Positions 1-7,179 of a stretch of 12,556 nt of DNA are shown here, in pieces (the stretch's first letter is position 1; each line of letters begins with the position of its first letter). Source of the DNA: Ignavibacteriaceae bacterium (lineage in GTDB: Bacteria; Bacteroidota; Ignavibacteria; Ignavibacteriales; Ignavibacteriaceae); NCBI GenBank assembly GCA_022865965.1, contig JALHTS010000494.1, positions 1 through 12,556 on the forward strand. The letters run 5' to 3'. A program made the translations under genes and the position numbers. The notes below the pieces were generated by a model that worked only from the letters and a program-made list of their open reading frames with translations, had not been told where the DNA came from and did no database searches.

Positions 1-2239
1 AAAAAAGTCCACAATCGAAGATCCTAAATCTGATGATATTTATGAAGAAGGAACAATAGCAAAGATAGTCCAGATATTAAAATTACCGAATGGCTTAATG
101 AAAATTCTTGTTGATGGACTTTTGCAAGGCAGAATAAAAAATTTTACTGATCGTAAGGAATTTTTTGAAGGTGAAATTGAAGTTATAATCAGCAAGCTGG
201 AAAATGATCACGAGATGAATGCGCTCGTTCGACAAATGAGTCACCTCTTTAAAGATTATGTAAAGATCAGCCGTCAGGTTCCAAATGAAACAATAACTGC
301 TTTTGATAATATTGAAGAACCCGATCGTAAACTTTTTTACGCAGCTGCAAATATCACACAATCTATTGAAGTAAAGCAAACTCTTTTGCAAAAGTTTACT
401 CTTAAAGAACAATTTTTCGAGATTGTTAAAATCTTAAATTCAGAAATAGATATTCTGAAAATTGAAAAAGAAATTGATACAAAAGTTCACGAAAATATTT
501 CAAAGTCTCAGCGAAAGTTTATCATTCAAGAACAAATAAAAATTCTTCAGGATGAACTTGGTGAAGATGAAGATGGTTCACCCGAGTTTAACAAAATTCG
601 TGATGGAATTAAAAATGCGAAAATGCCAAAAGAAGTTGAAACAAAAGCAAAGGAAGAGTTTGCCAAGCTTAAAAAAACTCCTCCAATGTCTCCTGAATCA
701 ACAGTTATTAGAAACTATCTTGATTGGTTGCTTGAAGTACCCTGGTCCAAAAGGACAAAAGACAATCTTGATATCAAACACGTTCAAAAAATTCTCGATG
801 AAGATCACTTCGGATTGGAAAAACCTAAAGAAAGAATCATTGAACACATTGCTGTTCTGAATCTTGTTAAGCAAATGCGTGGACAAATACTTTGCTTTGT
901 GGGACCTCCCGGAGTAGGCAAAACTTCTCTTGGTAAATCAATTGCACGCGCACTTGGAAGAAATTTTGTGAGAATAAGTCTCGGCGGAGTTAGAGACGAA
1001 GCTGAAATTAGAGGACACCGCAGAACATATATCGGATCAATGCCTGGAAAAATTGTTCAGTCTATGAAGAGAGCAGGAACAATAAATCCCGTCATCCTCC
1101 TTGATGAAATTGATAAAATGAGCATGGATTTCAGAGGCGATCCATCATCAGCAATGCTTGAAGTTCTCGATCCCGAACAGAATCATACATTTAATGATCA
1201 TTACATTGAAGTTGATTATGATCTCAGCAATGTTATGTTCATTACAACAGCAAATGTAAGATATAATATTCCTCTTCCTCTGCAGGATAGAATGGAAATT
1301 ATTGAACTGCCAGGCTATCTCGAATATGATAAAATTGAAATAGCAAAACGACATATTATTCAAAAGCAACTTAAAGCACACGGACTTGAGAAGAAGAATG
1401 TCGAAATAACTGATCCTTCAATCAAAAAAATAATTACAGAATATACACGTGAAGCAGGTGTAAGAAATCTTGAAAGAGAGTTGGCAACTATATGCCGAAA
1501 AATTGCTAGAGACATAGTTCTTAAAGAATCAGGTAATGGTAAAACCAAAACAAAATCAAAATACAGCATTGATGAGAAAAAAATTGAAGAATATCTGAAA
1601 GTTCCTCGTTATAGAAGTCTACTTCATAACAAAGCAAATCGCATTGGCAGTGTTACAGGTTTAGCATGGACAAGTGTTGGTGGTGAAATACTGACTGTTG
1701 ATGTTACTATTATGAACGGACAAGGAAAACTTACTCTTACCGGTCAGCTTGGAAATGTTATGAAAGAATCCGCTCATGCTGCATTGAGTTATTTAAGATC
1801 AAAAGCAAAACATCTAGGATTAAATCCGGATTTCTTTAAAGGAAAAGAAATTCATATCCATCTTCCTGAAGGATCAATTCCTAAAGACGGACCTTCAGCA
1901 GGAATTACAATGGCGATGGCAATGCTTTCAGTTGTTAGCGGTAAACCTGCATCCAACGATGTTGCTATGACCGGCGAAATAACTCTTACGGGTAATATTC
2001 TTATGATAGGTGGATTGACAGAAAAGCTTCTTGCCGCAAAAAGGAATGGGATTAAAAAAGTCCTTATTCCAAAAGGAAATGAAATTGATTTGAAAGAAAT
2101 TCCGCAAAAGGTGAAAGAAGGAATGAAGATCATTCCCATTGATAAGCTTGAAGATGCTATTCCACACGTTTTCCCGGCATTAAAGAAAATCACTAATAAA
2201 ACGAAAAGCTCTACAAAATCAAAAAAGAAAAAAAGTTAA
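1..2239 (+). CDS. lon: ATP-dependent protease Lon (LonA), 5'-truncated by window edge
   Basis: LonA is a cytoplasmic homohexameric AAA+ serine protease that degrades misfolded and some regulatory proteins. The reading frame is open from nt 2, and the residues before the first in-window Met (nt 98) read as Lon N-domain sequence (EEGTIAKIVQILKLPNG), so the true start lies upstream and that Met is internal. About 745 residues are present; Lon is usually near 800. Seen in order: N-terminal substrate-binding domain, helical linker, AAA+ module with Walker A GPPGVGKT (nt 902-925) and Walker B VILLDEID (nt 1091-1114), the RGHRRTYIGSMPG and PLPLQDRMEII motifs, then the protease domain. The catalytic Ser sits in DGPSAG (nt 1895-1897) and the catalytic Lys in GGLTEKLLA (nt 2024-2026), 43 residues apart as in E. 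coli Lon (S679/K722). The protein ends in a Lys/Ser-rich tail and two in-frame stops, TAA TAA. It should be active. Probably cotranscribed with the next gene. Confidence 0.98.
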   Translation, partial: KKSTIEDPKSDDIYEEGTIAKIVQILKLPNGLMKILVDGLLQGRIKNFTDRKEFFEGEIEVIISKLENDHEMNALVRQMSHLFKDYVKISRQVPNETITAFDNIEEPDRKLFYAAANITQSIEVKQTLLQKFTLKEQFFEIVKILNSEIDILKIEKEIDTKVHENISKSQRKFIIQEQIKILQDELGEDEDGSPEFNKIRDGIKNAKMPKEVETKAKEEFAKLKKTPPMSPESTVIRNYLDWLLEVPWSKRTKDNLDIKHVQKILDEDHFGLEKPKERIIEHIAVLNLVKQMRGQILCFVGPPGVGKTSLGKSIARALGRNFVRISLGGVRDEAEIRGHRRTYIGSMPGKIVQSMKRAGTINPVILLDEIDKMSMDFRGDPSSAMLEVLDPEQNHTFNDHYIEVDYDLSNVMFITTANVRYNIPLPLQDRMEIIELPGYLEYDKIEIAKRHIIQKQLKAHGLEKKNVEITDPSIKKIITEYTREAGVRNLERELATICRKIARDIVLKESGNGKTKTKSKYSIDEKKIEEYLKVPRYRSLLHNKANRIGSVTGLAWTSVGGEILTVDVTIMNGQGKLTLTGQLGNVMKESAHAALSYLRSKAKHLGLNPDFFKGKEIHIHLPEGSIPKDGPSAGITMAMAMLSVVSGKPASNDVAMTGEITLTGNILMIGGLTEKLLAAKRNGIKKVLIPKGNEIDLKEIPQKVKEGMKIIPIDKLEDAIPHVFPALKKITNKTKSSTKSKKKKS

Positions 2240-2242
2240 TAA

Positions 2243-2731
2243 TTGGCCGAGACAATCACTTTAAATAAAGATGTTTCAATTGATGAGAAGTATAAACTCC
2301 TCATCAAGCAAATAAAATCATTGCTTAATAAGAATGAAAACATTCTTTCCAATCTTTCTAATTTCACTGCCGCATTAAAACAGACTTTTAATAAGATTAG
2401 CTGGGTTGGTTTTTATCTGTATGATGGAAAAGAATTATATCTCGGTCCCTTCCAGGGAAAAGTAGCTTGTACAAAAATTCAGCTTGGTAAAGGTGTTTGC
2501 GGAACATCAGCAAAAAAAAGAGAAACTCTGATAGTTCCTGATGTGGATAAATTTCCCGAACATATTGCTTGCGATGTCGAATCAAAATCAGAAATTGTTG
2601 TTCCGATTATTAAAGATGATAAACTTTATGGTGTCCTGGATCTTGATTCATCATCATTAAATTCGTTTGATGAAACGGATAAAAAATACTTAGAAGAATT
2701 AGTAAATTTTTTAGTAAACGAGATCTTATAA
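2243..2731 (+). CDS. msrC: Free methionine-(R)-sulfoxide reductase, GAF-domain type (fRMsr/MsrC)
   Basis: Reduces free L-methionine-(R)-sulfoxide to methionine in the cytoplasm, usually with thioredoxin. The 162-aa protein is a single GAF domain and carries the family motifs WVGFYL, LGPFQGKVAC, GKGVCGT, EHIACD, SEIVVPI and GVLDLDS. The three redox cysteines of E. coli YebR (84, 94, 118) match C76, C86 and C110 with the same spacing (10 and 24). The start is TTG at nt 2243, directly after the tandem stops of lon and in the same frame. No ATG can be the start because the ORF has no Met codon anywhere. There is no Shine-Dalgarno, so translation probably depends on termination and reinitiation from lon. 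The pairing with lon fits a protein-damage and oxidation-repair theme, but that link is inference. Confidence 0.95.
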   Translation: MAETITLNKDVSIDEKYKLLIKQIKSLLNKNENILSNLSNFTAALKQTFNKISWVGFYLYDGKELYLGPFQGKVACTKIQLGKGVCGTSAKKRETLIVPDVDKFPEHIACDVESKSEIVVPIIKDDKLYGVLDLDSSSLNSFDETDKKYLEELVNFLVNEIL

Positions 2732-2737
2732 TATTTT

Positions 2738-4393
2738 ATGGAATACCAGGTAACAGCGCGAAAATGGCGCCCGCAAAAATTTAATGAAGTTGTTGGTCAG
2801 GAACATATAACTTCAACTCTTAAGAATGCAATTAAGAGCGGAAAAATTGCTCATGCTTTTTTATTTACAGGCCCAAGAGGTGTTGGGAAAACCACAACTG
2901 CAAGAATCCTTGCTAAGTCGCTCAACTGTGAAAATCCGCAGGACATTGAACCATGCAATAAATGTTCGATGTGTGTATCAATTTCTAATTCCCAGACTAT
3001 GGATATTATTGAAATTGACGGTGCTTCTAACAGGGGTATTGATGAAATCAGAACTTTACGTGAATCAGTAAAATATGCGCCTACACGTGGTAAGTATAAA
3101 GTTTACATTATAGATGAAGTTCATATGTTGACTAAGGAATCTTTCAATGCATTCCTTAAAACTTTGGAAGAACCACCGGCACACACAATTTTTATTTTCG
3201 CAACTACAGATGTACATAAAGTTCCACTTACAATTATTTCACGTTGCCAAAGATTTGACTTCAGACGTATTCAGCTTGATGTAATAAAAGATCAGCTTAA
3301 CAACATTGCTAAAGCAGAAGGAATTGAAATTGATGATAAAACTTTAACAACTATTTCGAAAAAAGCCGACGGTGCTTTGCGTGATGCTGAAAGTTATTTT
3401 GATCAGGTAATCGCATTCTGCGGAAATAAAATTGATTTTGAAACTGTTTCTAAAATGTTAAACCTGATAGATGAAGAATTGTACTTCCAAATTTCTGATG
3501 CAGTTTTGAATAAAGATTTTAAAGCGGTATTTGAAACGACAGATATTCTTTATAAAAATGGCTGGGACTTTATTGATTTTCTTGATGGACTTGGCGAACA
3601 TTTCAGAAATATTCTTACAGTAACAATAACACAAAAAACCGCACTGATTGAATCGGCAGAAGTATACAAGAAAAAATACGCTGAGTACATAGATGCTTTC
3701 TCAAAAGGTGATATGATACGTTTGTTAAATTATGTTAACAAAACTCAGCAGGAAATTCGTTACTCACAAAATCAAAGATTAAAAATAGAGATTTCCTTAA
3801 CTCATTTAATCGGCATGGAAAGATCACAAACAATCAGTGAAATTATTTCAGAGATCGATTCCAGCAATAATCCAAAAAAAAGTTCTTATACAGTAGCTGA
3901 ACCTCAAAAAAAAGCTTCACATAAATTAGATATTCCTGCTTCGAGTAAAGAAAAGAAAATTGAAACAAAGCTCACACAAAAAGAGAGTGTAAAGGAAACT
4001 GATTCATCACAAGTAAATGTATCTTCAGCTCATAATCCCTTTATTGATTTTAAAAATGTTGTATCAACCTGGCAAAATTTGGTTGAGTCAATAAGTCAGG
4101 AAAGAGCATTACTATTAGGTAACGTATTCTCAAATATTCAAGTAGTTGAATTTGACGGACAAAATCTGACACTTAATGCTTCTTCTGAAGAGATAGAGAA
4201 AGACTTTTCCTTACATAAAGATTATATTGATAAAAAAGTACTGCAAATATTCGGAAAAAAGCTCAATCTGAAGTTTGGAGACATTAAAGCACCAAAAGTT
4301 TCTGAAAAAACCTCAAAAACTAAGAAAAAAAGCGGCTCTGATCCCATCGAAAATCTAATTATTGAAGAATTAGGCGGAGAAGAAATCGCTTGA
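2738..4393 (+). CDS. dnaX: DNA polymerase III subunit gamma/tau
   Basis: Motor subunit of the DNA polymerase III clamp loader, which opens the beta clamp and loads it onto primed DNA; tau-length product also links core polymerases. The 551 residues show the typical start (YQVTARKWRPQKFNEVVGQEH), Walker A GPRGVGKT (45-52), a zinc module with Cys 64, 73, 76 and 79, Walker B DEVH (126-129), LEEPPAH, and sensor SRC (168-170) with the arginine finger at R169. The collar domain runs to about residue 360. A Lys/Ser/Glu-rich linker (about 370-435) and a divergent C-terminal tau-like region with a basic tail follow. ATG lies 6 nt after the msrC stop, without a Shine-Dalgarno. It is not next to ybaB-recR as in E. 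coli. Two A8 tracts at the start of the linker could allow a shorter gamma form; see those entries. Confidence 0.97.
   Translation: MEYQVTARKWRPQKFNEVVGQEHITSTLKNAIKSGKIAHAFLFTGPRGVGKTTTARILAKSLNCENPQDIEPCNKCSMCVSISNSQTMDIIEIDGASNRGIDEIRTLRESVKYAPTRGKYKVYIIDEVHMLTKESFNAFLKTLEEPPAHTIFIFATTDVHKVPLTIISRCQRFDFRRIQLDVIKDQLNNIAKAEGIEIDDKTLTTISKKADGALRDAESYFDQVIAFCGNKIDFETVSKMLNLIDEELYFQISDAVLNKDFKAVFETTDILYKNGWDFIDFLDGLGEHFRNILTVTITQKTALIESAEVYKKKYAEYIDAFSKGDMIRLLNYVNKTQQEIRYSQNQRLKIEISLTHLIGMERSQTISEIISEIDSSNNPKKSSYTVAEPQKKASHKLDIPASSKEKKIETKLTQKESVKETDSSQVNVSSAHNPFIDFKNVVSTWQNLVESISQERALLLGNVFSNIQVVEFDGQNLTLNASSEEIEKDFSLHKDYIDKKVLQIFGKKLNLKFGDIKAPKVSEKTSKTKKKSGSDPIENLIIEELGGEEIA
3874..3900 (+). 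other. Candidate -1 slippery site 1 in dnaX, with prompt -1 stop
   Basis: An A8 run (3874-3881) places a perfect A_AAA_AAA heptamer (3874-3880) in register with zero-frame codons CCA AAA AAA AGT. A -1 slip would read Lys-Phe-Leu-Tyr-Ser-Ser and stop at TGA 3898-3900, giving a product of about 387 aa that ends just past the collar domain. This matches the logic of E. coli gamma synthesis. I see no strong downstream hairpin or upstream internal Shine-Dalgarno. Function is inferred, since A8 runs also occur elsewhere in this AT-rich window. Confidence 0.35.
3906..3924 (+). other. Candidate -1 slippery site 2 in dnaX, with prompt -1 stop
   Basis: A second A8 run (3906-3913) contains A_AAA_AAA at 3907-3913 in register with codons CAA AAA AAA GCT. 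A -1 slip would read Ser-Phe-Thr and stop at TAA 3922-3924, giving a product of about 395 aa, nearly the same size as that from site 1. Polymerase slippage on either run would also reach an early stop in the remaining frame (TAG 3894-3896 for site 1, TAG 3927-3929 for site 2). Function is inferred. Confidence 0.3.
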
Positions 4394-4470
4394 TTTTCTG
4401 GAAATAATCCAATATATCCATAGCTGTAACTTCTTTGATAATTAGGGATTAATGCATATTTTTGTTTTCT

Positions 4471-5169
4471 ATGCAGAAAAAATTAATAGTTGCGATAGAC
4501 GGTCCGGCCGGCTCAGGAAAAAGCACAACTGCAAAATTGTTGGCACAAAGACTGAATTATCTCTACATTGATACCGGCGCAATGTATCGTACGGTTACAC
4601 TTTTTGTAATAAGAAAAAATATTCTTGGTCAGAATGAAAAAATAATTCAGCTTTCAGCTGAACTTGATATTGTTCTTGAGTTTATTGACGGCGAAACTAA
4701 TGTCACAGTTTCGGGAGAAGATGTATCTCAGGCAATTCGCACTTATGAAGTGAATCAGAATGTAAGTGATGTTAGCAAGATTGAAGGAGTAAGAAAAATT
4801 TTAGTGCAGAAGCAGCAGGAAATAGGAAAGAACGGCGGTGTTGTAATGGAAGGAAGAGATATTACAACAGTAGTTTTCCCCAATGCTGATGTAAAGATTT
4901 TCTTAACTGCAGTAATCGATGAACGTGCTAAAAGGAGAGCTTTGGAATTTGCTCAAAAAGGAACTGATCTTCCTATAAATGAAGTAAAAGAAAATCTTCA
5001 GAGACGAGATACGATCGATTCAAACCGTAAAGTGAGTCCGTTAACTCAATCTCCCGATGCAATTGAAGTTGATACTTCTAACGTTAGTATTGACGAACAG
5101 GTTAGTATAATTCTTGACCATGTAAAAAGAATAGCAAAAGAAAAAAATATAAAAGTAGAAATTAATTAA
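4471..5169 (+). CDS. cmk: Cytidylate kinase (CMP/dCMP kinase)
   Basis: Phosphorylates CMP and dCMP to the diphosphates with ATP in the cytoplasm, supplying nucleotides for RNA and DNA. From ATG 4471 the product is 232 aa, normal for bacterial Cmk. It begins with a P-loop, IDGPAGSGKST (9-19), then DTGAMYR (34-40), the CMP-binding EGRDI..VVFP segment, and the C-terminal family block RDTIDSNRKVSPL followed by DAIEVDTS. A TTG nine nucleotides upstream (4462) would add only MFS and is less likely, because ATG 4471 sits at the usual distance before the P-loop. No clear Shine-Dalgarno is visible. The 77-nt gap after dnaX holds no clear terminator or promoter. The pair cmk-rpsA is a widespread conserved gene order. 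Confidence 0.97.
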   Translation: MQKKLIVAIDGPAGSGKSTTAKLLAQRLNYLYIDTGAMYRTVTLFVIRKNILGQNEKIIQLSAELDIVLEFIDGETNVTVSGEDVSQAIRTYEVNQNVSDVSKIEGVRKILVQKQQEIGKNGGVVMEGRDITTVVFPNADVKIFLTAVIDERAKRRALEFAQKGTDLPINEVKENLQRRDTIDSNRKVSPLTQSPDAIEVDTSNVSIDEQVSIILDHVKRIAKEKNIKVEIN

Positions 5170-5227
5170 AGCCGGTTAATTTAAAATGTAAAACTAAATT
5201 GTTCTGTTTAGTTGATGTTTCCGGCTT
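5169..5227 (+). promoter_or_regulatory. Nested stem-loop in the cmk-rpsA intergenic leader
   Basis: Outer arms AAGCCGG (5169-5175) and CCGGCTT (5221-5227) enclose inner arms AACTAAA (5192-5198) and TTTAGTT (5207-5213) with an 8-nt loop. Both stems are perfect 7-bp pairings. No T-tract follows, so it is not a classical terminator. The left arm starts at the last base of the cmk stop and the structure ends 26 nt before the rpsA Shine-Dalgarno. S1 is known to repress its own mRNA through a structured leader in E. coli; a similar role here is inference. A processing or mRNA-stability element is the alternative. Confidence 0.5.
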
Positions 5228-5253
5228 CAGTCAAATAAACAGGTAAATTATTT

Positions 5254-5260
5254 AAGGAGG
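5254..5260 (+). promoter_or_regulatory. Strong ribosome binding site for rpsA
   Basis: AAGGAGG lies 4 nt upstream of ATG 5265 and is the best Shine-Dalgarno in the window. It fixes the rpsA start and fits high expression. Most neighbouring genes (msrC, dnaX, cmk, mtaB and the gene at 8536) have no recognisable Shine-Dalgarno. Confidence 0.85.
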
Positions 5261-5264
5261 ACAA

Positions 5265-7073
5265 ATGTCCGAAGAAACAAAAGAAACGAAACCATTTGCA
5301 CTGACTCCCGCTGATTTTGAGAAGGCAAAAGCCAAATTTAACGATGAGGAATACTCTCAGGAAGAGTTCATGGCACTTGCTAAACTTTATTCAGATTCCT
5401 TCAGAGATGTTAAAGAAGGTGAAATGATTAAGGGTAAAATTGTTAGAGTTGTGGGTGATAATGTTATTATCGATGTTGGTTTTAAATCTGAAGGTTCAAT
5501 TCCACTAAATGAATTTTTTGAAGGCGCTGAACCAAAAATTGGTCAGGAAATTGAAGTTGTTCTTGAAAGCGTTGAAGATCAAGATGGTAACCTTGTATTA
5601 AGCAAACAGAGAGCAGATTTTCTTAGAATTTGGGAACGCGTTCTCAGAGCTTATGATACCGGTGAAATCATTCAAGGTAAAATTGTTAAGCGCATAAAAG
5701 GCGGAATGGTTGTTGACCTTCTAGGTATGGAAGCATTCTTGCCCGGTTCACAAATTGATATTCGTCCAATCAGAGATTTTGATGCTTTTGTTGGTCAGAC
5801 GATGGATTTCAAAGTTGTTAAAGTAAATATACCAACCGAAAACGTTGTTGTGTCTCATAAAGTTCTGGTCGAAGAAGAAATTTCAGGTCAAAGAGATGCA
5901 ATCCTTCTCAGCCTTGAAAAAGGTCAGATACTTGAAGGTACTGTTAAAGCAATTACCGACTTTGGTGTATTTATTGACCTAGGCGGTGTTGACGGTCTTA
6001 TTCATATTACAGATCTTAGTTGGGGAAGAATAAATCATCCTAACGAAGTTGTAAAACTTGATGAAACTATAAAAGTTGTTGTTACTGAATTTGACGAAGA
6101 GAAGAAGAGAATTTCTCTCAGTCTTAAAAAACTTCTTCCGCATCCCTGGGATAGTATTGAAGAGAGATTTAATATCGATGATAAAGTTTCCGGACGTGTT
6201 GTTTCTTTAACTGATTACGGTGCATTTATTGAAATTGAAAAAGGTATCGAGGGACTTATTCACAATTCTGAAATGAGCTGGACTCAACATATTAAGCATC
6301 CATCACAAGTTGTTGCAATGGGACAAATAGTTGAAGCCGTTATACTCAGTTTAGATAAAGAGGATAAGAAAATTTCTCTTGGCATTAAACAACTTGAACC
6401 GGATCCATGGGAAACTTTAATGGTTAAATATCCCGTCGGATCTAAACATTCAGGAGTTGCCCGCAATCTTACTAACTTTGGAGTGTTTGTTGAACTTGAG
6501 CCCGGTGTTGACGGCCTGGTTCATATTTCTGATCTCTCGTGGACAAAGAAAATAAGACATCCCGGCGAAGTTGTTAAAAAAGGCGAGAAACTTGATGTTA
6601 CAGTTCTTGGTGTTGATGTTGATCAAAGAAAAATTTCTTTGGGGCATAAACAAATAACTGAAAATCCGTGGGATCAATTCGAAAGAACTTATTCTATTAA
6701 TACAATTACTGAAGGTAAAGTTGTACGAATAATTGAAAAAGGAATTATAACTGAATTACCTGATAACGTTGACGGATTTGTTCCTGCAAATCAGTTATCG
6801 ACCAACAAGATTAAAAATCTTGCTATTCACTTCCCTATCGATTCTGTTATACCGTTAAAGGTTCTTGAATTCGATAAGGAAAATAAGAAAATAGTTCTTA
6901 GTGCAGTTGCTGCACTTAAAGAAAAATCTGAACAGGAAATTCAGACTTATCTTGTTACTCATAAACTCGAAAGAGTTTCCGTAGAGAGCGTCAAAACTGC
7001 TGAAATGGGTTCAATTGATCCTTCGGAATTTCCGATATTTGAGTCACCTGAACCGGATCCCATGGATCCATAG
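5265..7073 (+). CDS. rpsA: 30S ribosomal protein S1
   Basis: S1 binds single-stranded mRNA and unfolds it at the 30S subunit during initiation. The 602-aa protein has six S1/OB-fold repeats at about 51-115, 134-200, 219-290, 306-377, 391-463 and 479-550. Repeats 3-5 are the best conserved (TDFGVFIDL..VDGLIHITDLSW, TDYGAFIEI..IEGLIHNSEMSW, TNFGVFVEL..VDGLVHISDLSW) and carry the mRNA-binding features of the family. Repeats 1 and 2 are divergent, as usual for the ribosome-docking half. The N-terminus is acidic and charged; the C-terminus is a short Pro/Asp-rich tail (EPDPMDP) ending at TAG. In-frame codons after TAG read QTQQEESK then TAA, suggesting a recently shortened tail or leaky stop. Preceded by a strong Shine-Dalgarno and a structured leader, followed by an intrinsic terminator. 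Confidence 0.97.
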   Translation: MSEETKETKPFALTPADFEKAKAKFNDEEYSQEEFMALAKLYSDSFRDVKEGEMIKGKIVRVVGDNVIIDVGFKSEGSIPLNEFFEGAEPKIGQEIEVVLESVEDQDGNLVLSKQRADFLRIWERVLRAYDTGEIIQGKIVKRIKGGMVVDLLGMEAFLPGSQIDIRPIRDFDAFVGQTMDFKVVKVNIPTENVVVSHKVLVEEEISGQRDAILLSLEKGQILEGTVKAITDFGVFIDLGGVDGLIHITDLSWGRINHPNEVVKLDETIKVVVTEFDEEKKRISLSLKKLLPHPWDSIEERFNIDDKVSGRVVSLTDYGAFIEIEKGIEGLIHNSEMSWTQHIKHPSQVVAMGQIVEAVILSLDKEDKKISLGIKQLEPDPWETLMVKYPVGSKHSGVARNLTNFGVFVELEPGVDGLVHISDLSWTKKIRHPGEVVKKGEKLDVTVLGVDVDQRKISLGHKQITENPWDQFERTYSINTITEGKVVRIIEKGIITELPDNVDGFVPANQLSTNKIKNLAIHFPIDSVIPLKVLEFDKENKKIVLSAVAALKEKSEQEIQTYLVTHKLERVSVESVKTAEMGSIDPSEFPIFESPEPDPMDP

Positions 7074-7120
7074 CAGACTCAGCAAGAAGAAAGTAAATAA
7101 TATTACTTAATATTCTATTC

Positions 7121-7161
7121 GGGTTGACTGATTGTTATTTAACTATTAGTCAACCCTTTTT
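7121..7161 (+). terminator. Rho-independent terminator after rpsA
   Basis: A perfect 9-bp stem, GGGTTGACT (7121-7129) with AGTCAACCC (7148-7156), extends inward by G.T, A-T and T-A pairs and is followed directly by TTTTT (7157-7161). This is a textbook intrinsic terminator closing the upstream run of genes. It ends only 18 nt before the mtaB start. Confidence 0.9.
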
Positions 7162-7179
7162 ATTATCCGATTAAATACG

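Noticed and set aside
95..412. 105-aa minus-strand ORF at the window start
   Set aside because: It is a shadow of the Lon N-domain; the plus frame is clearly coding.
1852..2193. 113-aa minus-strand ORF opposite lon
   Set aside because: It lies entirely antisense to the conserved Lon protease domain, has no family features, and is an expected shadow.
2512..2519. A8 run in msrC as a frameshift site
   Set aside because: It falls inside the GAF core, where a slip would give only a broken domain; no known biology supports it. It serves as a background example of A8 runs.
4462..4470. TTG as the cmk start (MFSMQKK...)
   Set aside because: ATG 4471 gives the usual distance to the P-loop and normal length; the TTG has no better ribosome binding site.
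7055..7069. Two GGATCC sites 9 nt apart at the rpsA end, looking like a cloning scar
   Set aside because: They fall in frame as DPMDP within a natural tail, and a similar EPDP/GGATCC stretch occurs earlier in rpsA near 6400; chance or a local duplication is enough.
5265..7073. Repeated DNA segments within rpsA as possible recombination repeats
   Set aside because: They are the paralogous S1 domains expected of this protein.
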